This document shows, piece after piece, positions 57,924-64,000 of a DNA stretch of 64,000 nt. Under the pieces are notes generated by a model. That model did no database searches. It was not told the DNA's origin and saw only the letters and a program-made list of their open reading frames with translations. Numbering within the stretch: position 1 is the stretch's first letter; every line of letters starts with the position of its first letter. The DNA is from Leucaena leucocephala. Taxonomy: Eukaryota > Streptophyta > Magnoliopsida > Fabales > Fabaceae. The position numbers were made by a program, and so were the translations under genes. The stretch covers positions 20,753,001 to 20,817,000 of the forward strand of contig CM073558.1 of NCBI GenBank assembly GCA_037074615.1, written 5' to 3'.

Positions 57924-60172
57924 TCATTCGATGGTTTGCTTTCTTTATGTTATCTTCGCCATTGAGCAAAATAATGTTGGGATTTTTCTTTTAATTTATT
58001 TTTCCCTTAGCTTTTTGACTTCTGTGGCTAACTTGATGATAATTCATCCTTAAAAATTATATTGTTTCAAAAAGAGACAAACCACAATCCCATACCACTT
58101 TGCAATTGGATTTAGGCATAATGATCTTTCTTTGTTGAACCATGATCACTATTAGATTTAGCTCTTATCCTAGAGTTTTGTTTTTAGGGGGAAAAAATCT
58201 GAACTTGAAAATTAATTATCTTTAATTAAACGACATATTTAGTAATACATGCCCCCATTTAAGAGTGAAAAATCCTCCAACACTAAAAATGGTATATTTG
58301 GAAGTTTATGCATGCATAAACTATATTAAAAAAAAAACTATAATGTCGAATTAATAAGCCCATCATGGATCAAAAATAGATAATAAAACAACCAATAAAA
58401 ATTGGGCTTAGTTGAAGATGTTAATCCTTAACAAGGTATGACGTGGTGAATTAATGTTTAAATTCTTATTGGAAAATATGTCTCTAATAAAAGAATACAT
58501 ATACTTAGAATAAAAAAATGATAATAAAACAACCTTTTGATCTTGAGTTTATTGAAGGAGGTATCAATTCTTTATAAGGATATTAAAATTGTCAAAAAGT
58601 ATCACACACACATGTGTATATATATGTATATAAATGTATATAATCTTTTATCAGTTTTAAATATAAGATTTATTTAAGGAGTTGATTTTGATTTTAAATA
58701 TAAAAATTATTTTTTAAATTTATCAACTCTTTTTCAAATTACCTATTGATACTCTCTCAACAATAATTAAATAAGAAAATAGAGAAAATTAAAGAAAATA
58801 ATTAAAAAAATATAATATAATAATTAAATTAAAAGATTATTAGAATATTTTAAAAAAATATTATAATAACTAAATTTTTTAATTTAATTAAATTAATTAA
58901 ATATATCTTATATTTAAAAAAAAAATCTCAAAACTCTTGAGTTTGACCCGAACATGAGCATGGAGGTTAGGTGATGTTGGGCAATGCAGAGTTCTAAACC
59001 CAAGAGAGTAAAACCCGAATAACGCCTTATCTGATTGTGTGCTTCAACCGACGAGTCAACTGCTTCAATTTATGTAACCAAAAAAAAAAAAAAAACTGCT
59101 TCAGTTTCCATTCTATTAACTTTTTTTGTTTTTGTACAATATAAATGTAAACTAGGCTGCTGAATATTTTTATTTACAGTAGAAAACTTTGAATTTTATA
59201 GAAAAAGAAGGGGGTAAAAAAAGACCCCAACACTATCCTTACAGTTACAAAGACTTTGTAACTCATGGCCGACAAGACCGACGGACCCAAATCTTATGTA
59301 CTTCGGCCTTCCCACAGAGCAGTTTCAGTGTTGCCAGAAATTGCGTGCTTTTCAGAAGAACATCCTAATTCCTATGTCAATCCTTAAAATACGATGAAAC
59401 TTGTGAACATGGTCATTCATTCTTAGTCCTTTCTTAGAATACTTGTTCTCCAATGGAGGACTGAAAGCACGTTAACAGTCTATGTTCTCACAAGATTTTG
59501 GACCAGATACGATTCCTTCAATTCAATCCAATAGCTAGTAAAATCCACATTACTAGATTTATGGAAAAATTGATCATTTACCCTCCAATTTTTACTTTAT
59601 TAAAATTTAAATTTTAACTTTTAACTTGATATAATTTAATTTTTATAATTTTAACTATTAAAAATATTTTCCCTTACATTTAAGAAAATAAAATTTTAAG
59701 AACTAAAGTTATTTTTTGAAACTTAGGGACAAACGTTACGTTACATTGAATTAAAACTTAAAAACTAAATTTTAAGTTTTGATAGAGTCAAAACTATGTA
59801 AGATTACTTTAAATTAAAATTTAGATACTGAATTATAATTGAAATAAAACTATTGAGATTAAATAATTAATTTTTTCTAAATTTATTTATAGCCTCTAAT
59901 ACCTACTCATAAAATCTCTAATACCATATCAAGACCAGTATGGTTTCACTAACTTAATTCTGGTTCATTACCTAGACCATGAAGGAGATCTCCTTAATGT
60001 TCTGGTGCCATGTCAGAAACATAAGAAACTTTTCAATAGTAACTACCATGAGCAAGAAGATAGATAATCAAGGAGTTAAGGGAAAGCAATTATATATCAG
60101 AAACTAGAGGGGTAATAAGCATTAAGCAACTGCTAAAATTTCTATACCCAAGAAATTTTTACATTAAGGCAA

Positions 60173-60195
60173 AAATAAATAAATAAATAAATAAA
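60173..60195. repeat. (AAAT)n microsatellite
   Basis: Tetranucleotide AAAT repeat of five to six units, read directly. Confidence 0.85.
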
Positions 60196-61256
60196 GTTAA
60201 CACATGCTGTTGACTTAACATGCCAGTTGCAGTAATAATACTCCCCAGTTTCTCAATCAGTAGCGCTCCTACACAAATCTGCAAAATTGTTTCTTCTTTT
60301 ACAAACATGGAGGGCCAACACCTTCTGCACTCTTATTTCTATGTATCTTCTAGCACTTTGTCTTCCTCTCCTTACTCTGTATTATGTCCACACACCTTTT
60401 CCTGTACCTTTCAGCTCCATCCTCACTCAAACCAAACAGTTCGAAGTTTAGTTCACACTGTACACAACAGAACCTTAAAAGAACCAAGTCATACGAATAT
60501 CACAGAGAGCCACATTTTGCTGAAGTATCACTATGGAAACATTGTCTTAACAATGAATTTGAAGAGATATACTACAAATTCCTTGAATTCAATCCAGCCT
60601 TGAATGTACAAAGATATGCTGATATGGCAAAGCTAAAGTGAATTTTGTTGGGACCATGGTCTGGGTCACATGTAATAAAGTATGGTTAATGGGTGGAAAA
60701 GGAAAAGGGACTTAGCCAGAGGTACAGTATTATACTCAATAACAATCTATGACTGAGAAGCAAAACAAGGTGGCATGAGCCCACCTTGTTACCACTTTTG
60801 CAGGAATGTATAACATGCAAAAAAAAAAAAAAAATTGAACTAAACAAAATCCTTCACAATTATAAGCCTTATAATCTCACACCAACCATCCAACGTTTTG
60901 CAGTATAGAAACAGAACAAGAAACCCAATCGTTCTCATATTTGATATTTTATCAATAGCTCCGTATGTCCCATGCCTTTTTCTGGGAACAAGAGGAACTA
61001 ATATGGATGAATAGGCAAAGAATCATGCCACTGAAGAAAGCAGCGTTCTTAGAGCAAAATAAACACTGAAAATTCTTGTTATTCAAGAGTTAACTGAAGG
61101 AAGCATGCGTTGCTAGTTGCTACTCACTGTGAAAGAAAAATGCAAGGTGCTTTTATCCAACCAACCAATACACAAGCATATATTGTTGTTTACACAACAA
61201 ATGGAGCAAAAATTAACTAACATCAAACCAAAGAACACCTTATGTCCCTTCAATTT

Positions 61257-63296
61257 TTAGTACAATCGAAGTACACTCCTCGCAATAGAATGTGCCTGGT
61301 TCGACCTGCTTTTCACGAACCCGTTTCTCCGGCTGCCTCTCAGCGGCGTCAAGTAGAACCTTAAGAGACCGTTGTCGAAATGGTTCGGAGAATACCTAGC
61401 ACTCCGATTCCTTTCCAATACAAACTCATCTTTAGCCTTTTTTACCTGCCCATTAGCCTGAACAGTACCATTCTTCCTCATAGAGCCACCAAATGATCCA
61501 CCAATGCTTTGTGCATTTCTCCAGCTCACGCTACTATTACTCCGAAACACCTTGGCATTGAAAGTACTTCTGGCATCTACATTGCGATTCCCTCTTAAGT
61601 CTGGCCAAGATTCTGAGTAAGAACGTTCAACCCCATTAGCTCTACTATACCTATCTTCATCATCATCTTTATTTCCGCCTCTAAAAAAACTCCAAATGTT
61701 CCAAGCCTTGCTCCACCGGCCGGACTTTTTAGACCCTTTCCGGTCACCACTCCCAATAACAGATGCAGTGTCTCGAAGACCCATGTCAAAGGTCTCAGAG
61801 CAATCATCTCTCATAGAATTCGAGTTTGAATCTCTCAATTCTCTATCAGCAAAAACCATTTTTTGGCCATGCAAGTAATCAGCAGACGCAGGAGTCACCT
61901 TGGCGTTTGAAACTGGCTTCAATTCATCCATCTCCGCCACAACTGCCGCCGCAGTTTTCCTAATCGAATTGGACCTATCAAGGCTCTTCCTTCTCCCAGA
62001 ACCCGAACAGTACTCTTTGGTCTGCGCGGACCCACCAGGAGCAGTATCATTTTCATTAATCGCATTCGTGGGCTCTTCAGTTAGGATGTGGGTATCGGTT
62101 CTCAAAACGGGCACCGGATCATCTTCCACCACAGAAAGCATAGTGGGCATCCTCGGAAACGTTCTTCCGATCAAGTAGCCATCCCAGGAAGCCCTAGGCT
62201 CCTCCAGAGAGTAACGAGGATCATCGAACGACATTCGACCAGCATCAAGCGACACTCGACCAGCATCAAGTGAGAACCTTGGATCGGTGTCGCACGATCT
62301 TCGCCCATATCCATAATCTGCGATCTCCGACTGTGTGTCTCTGAATTGCCTCCCAATGGGCTTCTCCACAGGCAGTCTGGCGGACCTACCACCATGTCTG
62401 CGTTTCTTCATCTTCTGGTTTTGCCTCCATTTCTGTAATTTCTTGCTGAAAACTGAAGCCGCCGACCAGAAGCTTCCTGCAATTTCTTTGAAATCTCTAC
62501 CAGAAGTCTTCTTCGTCTGGGAATCGAGATCTATGTGGTCCTTCATGGTCTTCATCTCCTCCTCAATGACTAATTCCGGCTCCACCTCTTCCACAATTTC
62601 TTGAACCCGATTCTCAGTCACATTACCCACATTGGGCTCCTCCACAACCCTAATCTCGTCTTCATCATCCTTAACGTTTTCTTCCTCGTCCTCATGCTCG
62701 TACTCGTCCTCTTCTTCTACCTTCGACACGAATGCCGGCCCCTGATGACTCGAAGAAGGGGCTAAATTCCTCGTTTCAACCTCAACCTCAACCTCAGCTC
62801 GGGGAGCTTCATTCTTCGGAGGGTTGCGTCCGTCGTCCTGATTGAAGAGGGACCAGAGAGTGCTTCGAGCCCTTACGTCACAGGACCTCCTCTGGGGCTC
62901 AAATACACCCGAGAAACCCTCGTTCTTCGAAGCAGAGAAAGATTTTGTCCGGCGAAGCTCTGGCAAAAAGGAAGAAGACGAAGTGGGTGGCCGGTTTCCA
63001 CGACCAACGGCGTTCCCCCCGCCGCCTCCGCCACCGGAGGAGGGCCTAAAGATGGCTTTAAGAGCAGCGGCAGCAGCGGAGGAAGTTGGCGGTTTCCGGC
63101 TGGAGGAAGTGGAAGACGAGGAGTTGGGATCGAGTACCGCAAGGCGCTCGCAGAGGCATAAGGGACAAAAGCCAGTGAACTGCTCTTGCGGGTGGCGATC
63201 ACAGGAGGTGGAAGGTCGATGGGGTTGCAGTAGCTGTTGCTGCTGTAACAATGGCGGTGGAGCTGCTGCTACAGAGGAATCGGCGGCGGGATTCAT
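61257..63296 (-). CDS. OPS: OCTOPUS (DUF740 family), phloem polarity protein
   Basis: A single 679-residue frame. OPS is a peripheral plasma-membrane protein at the apical end of provascular and protophloem cells; it promotes phloem differentiation and antagonises the GSK3 kinase BIN2. Visible family marks are MNPAAD at the start, the Cys/His motif CDRHPQEQFTGFCPLCLCER (32-51), LKAIFRPSSGG, ELRRTKSFSASKNEGFSGVF, PQRRSCDVRAR, an acidic region (~165-245), MKDHIDLDSQTKK, AGSFWSAASVFSKKLQKW, the repeated RFSLDAGR/VSLDAGR/MSFDD/YSLEEPRASWDG block, and the C-terminal FYLTPLRGSRRNG to SIARSVLRLY. No transmembrane segment. Length is normal for OPS. Poly-Gln, poly-Ser and poly-Gly runs near the N-terminus vary in this family. 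Intronless, no defects. Confidence 0.95.
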   Translation of the reverse strand: MNPAADSSVAAAPPPLLQQQQLLQPHRPSTSCDRHPQEQFTGFCPLCLCERLAVLDPNSSSSTSSSRKPPTSSAAAAALKAIFRPSSGGGGGGGNAVGRGNRPPTSSSSFLPELRRTKSFSASKNEGFSGVFEPQRRSCDVRARSTLWSLFNQDDGRNPPKNEAPRAEVEVEVETRNLAPSSSHQGPAFVSKVEEEDEYEHEDEEENVKDDEDEIRVVEEPNVGNVTENRVQEIVEEVEPELVIEEEMKTMKDHIDLDSQTKKTSGRDFKEIAGSFWSAASVFSKKLQKWRQNQKMKKRRHGGRSARLPVEKPIGRQFRDTQSEIADYGYGRRSCDTDPRFSLDAGRVSLDAGRMSFDDPRYSLEEPRASWDGYLIGRTFPRMPTMLSVVEDDPVPVLRTDTHILTEEPTNAINENDTAPGGSAQTKEYCSGSGRRKSLDRSNSIRKTAAAVVAEMDELKPVSNAKVTPASADYLHGQKMVFADRELRDSNSNSMRDDCSETFDMGLRDTASVIGSGDRKGSKKSGRWSKAWNIWSFFRGGNKDDDEDRYSRANGVERSYSESWPDLRGNRNVDARSTFNAKVFRSNSSVSWRNAQSIGGSFGGSMRKNGTVQANGQVKKAKDEFVLERNRSARYSPNHFDNGLLRFYLTPLRGSRRNGFVKSRSNQAHSIARSVLRLY

Positions 63297-64000
63297 AACC
63301 GAAAATGGTAATTGAACCTCTCCACTCTGCTCATGTTACGATCGAAGAAACCGAGTGAAAGGAAGGCGAGAAATGAGAGCGTGCGCGCTCTTGTCTCTCT
63401 CAGGGTCTATGACAGGGAAAGGAAGAAATAGGATCAAAAAGAGAGAGAGAGGGAATGTGTATATCTGTTTGGTTCCAACGGACAGCGAGAGAGTGAGAGA
63501 TGGAGAGAGACGTGGTAGAAACAACGGGAAAATATAAAAGGGATTCGAAAAATGGAAATGGGAAACTCGGTGGAGGCTTAACAGGGAATTAGGAATTACC
63601 CAAACAGGGCATAAGCTGTCTCATTAAATTCTCTGAGTCTCTGCGACATTTCTTTTCGTTTTGTTTTGCTTTAGTCTGTGAGTGTGCTGTGTTGGTTTCT
63701 AGGGACACTCGCCTTAGAAAATTACTTTTTCATCCTTATGAGTTGTCACTATTTACTGAATACTACGCTGACCCCGCCAGAAGTCTTTTTGCTGGCCAAA
63801 AAAAAAAAAAAACACTTAAGTCTTCTTCTACTAATGAAATATCTTCATGTCAAATTATTTCGACATATGGTTTACAGATTACATTTTAGTTAACTTAAAA
63901 CGCTCATTTATGTCAGAGTTGAATAGCCAAATTCGTCAGCACTCTCCATTTTCTATTTTGAAGGAAATACATCACTCTTGCCCATGTTTTTAAGATTCTA
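63297..64000. other. Upstream region of OPS to the window edge
   Basis: GA-rich stretches (63440-63515) are the presumed 5' leader and promoter of OPS on the minus strand. No other gene seen. Confidence 0.5.

Larger units (their letters stand above)
56331..61256. other. Intergenic region
   Basis: AT-rich DNA with a LINE RNase H fragment (57374-57712), a CT run (57900-57923), an AAAT run (60173-60195) and decayed short repeats near 57080-57245 and 58640-58940 that share TTAAATATAAGATTTAT-like words. A frame at 60220-60603 has an ATG but no protein character I recognise. The right part probably holds the OCTOPUS 3' untranslated region. Confidence 0.55.

Noticed and set aside
60220..60603. 127-codon plus-strand frame downstream of OPS
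   Set aside because: Begins with ATG but shows Ser/Thr/His-rich non-family sequence, no leader or splice support, and lies in likely OPS 3' flank.
61595..63315. Several other-frame open stretches over OPS
   Set aside because: Shadows of the GC-rich OPS coding sequence, which carries all family motifs in one frame.
1..64000. Biosynthetic gene cluster linking the BAHD acyltransferase, laccase and MYB
   Set aside because: The three genes are 16-20 kb apart, face the same way but are separated by transposon-rich DNA, and lack any scaffold-forming or P450 gene; chance proximity is more likely.

Overview
This window is nuclear DNA from a flowering plant, very probably a eudicot. The genes have several short GT-AG introns, the intergenic DNA is strongly AT-rich, and the encoded proteins are plant-specific (laccase, SQD2, OCTOPUS, BAHD acyltransferase, SHAQKYF-type MYB). 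It is packed with small plant transposable elements. I see no prokaryotic, viral or organellar segment, no CRISPR array and no convincing tRNA or rRNA gene. Splice structures were worked out by hand from reading frame and GT/AG signals. ATG starts were checked base by base for all genes except OCTOPUS, whose exact start base could be off by one.

Layout. 1-6.4 kb: AT-rich intergenic DNA with one MITE. 6.6-10.1 kb (+): complete 11-exon SQD2 (plastid sulfolipid synthase) with a PHR1-type P1BS box upstream. 10.4-11.1 kb (-): an RTE-clade LINE tail, followed by a head-to-head pair of long MITEs (11.8-13.4 kb). 14.3-15.7 kb (-): intronless BAHD acyltransferase. 16-30.6 kb: a gene-poor desert with MITEs, a LINE tail nested inside a Stowaway-type MITE with a 15-bp target duplication, and a perfect 56-bp palindrome. 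31.0-32.3 kb (-): two-exon DIVARICATA-like MYB. 35.5-38.9 kb (-): complete six-exon laccase of the lignin (LAC4/IRX12-like) class, with AC elements and a TATA box upstream and a near-perfect miR397 site. 41-44 kb: a foldback element, a Pack-MULE-like gene-fragment carrier and a decayed AT-rich tandem region. 46.8-48.6 kb (+): broken NPF8/PTR2-type peptide transporter lacking its N-terminal third. 50.7-53.4 kb (+): a two-exon plastid membrane protein whose intron has filled with a LINE and a G-rich MITE. 53.7-54.0 kb (+): a fragment of the plastid-division ATPase MinD. 54.4-61.2 kb: intergenic DNA with another G-rich MITE and a LINE RNase H fragment. 61.3-63.3 kb (-): intronless OCTOPUS (DUF740), a phloem polarity protein.

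The genes do not form an operon or an obvious biosynthetic cluster. Two encode plastid proteins (SQD2 and the 50.7-kb gene), two are linked to vascular development (laccase, OPS), and the BAHD and MYB are singletons. I found no wholly new system. The most interesting items are the miR397 site with a single central mismatch in a laccase, the AC-I/AC-III element above its TATA box, the P1BS element on SQD2, the MinD and NPF8 relics, nested and gene-fragment-carrying MITEs, and the perfect palindrome below the MYB gene.
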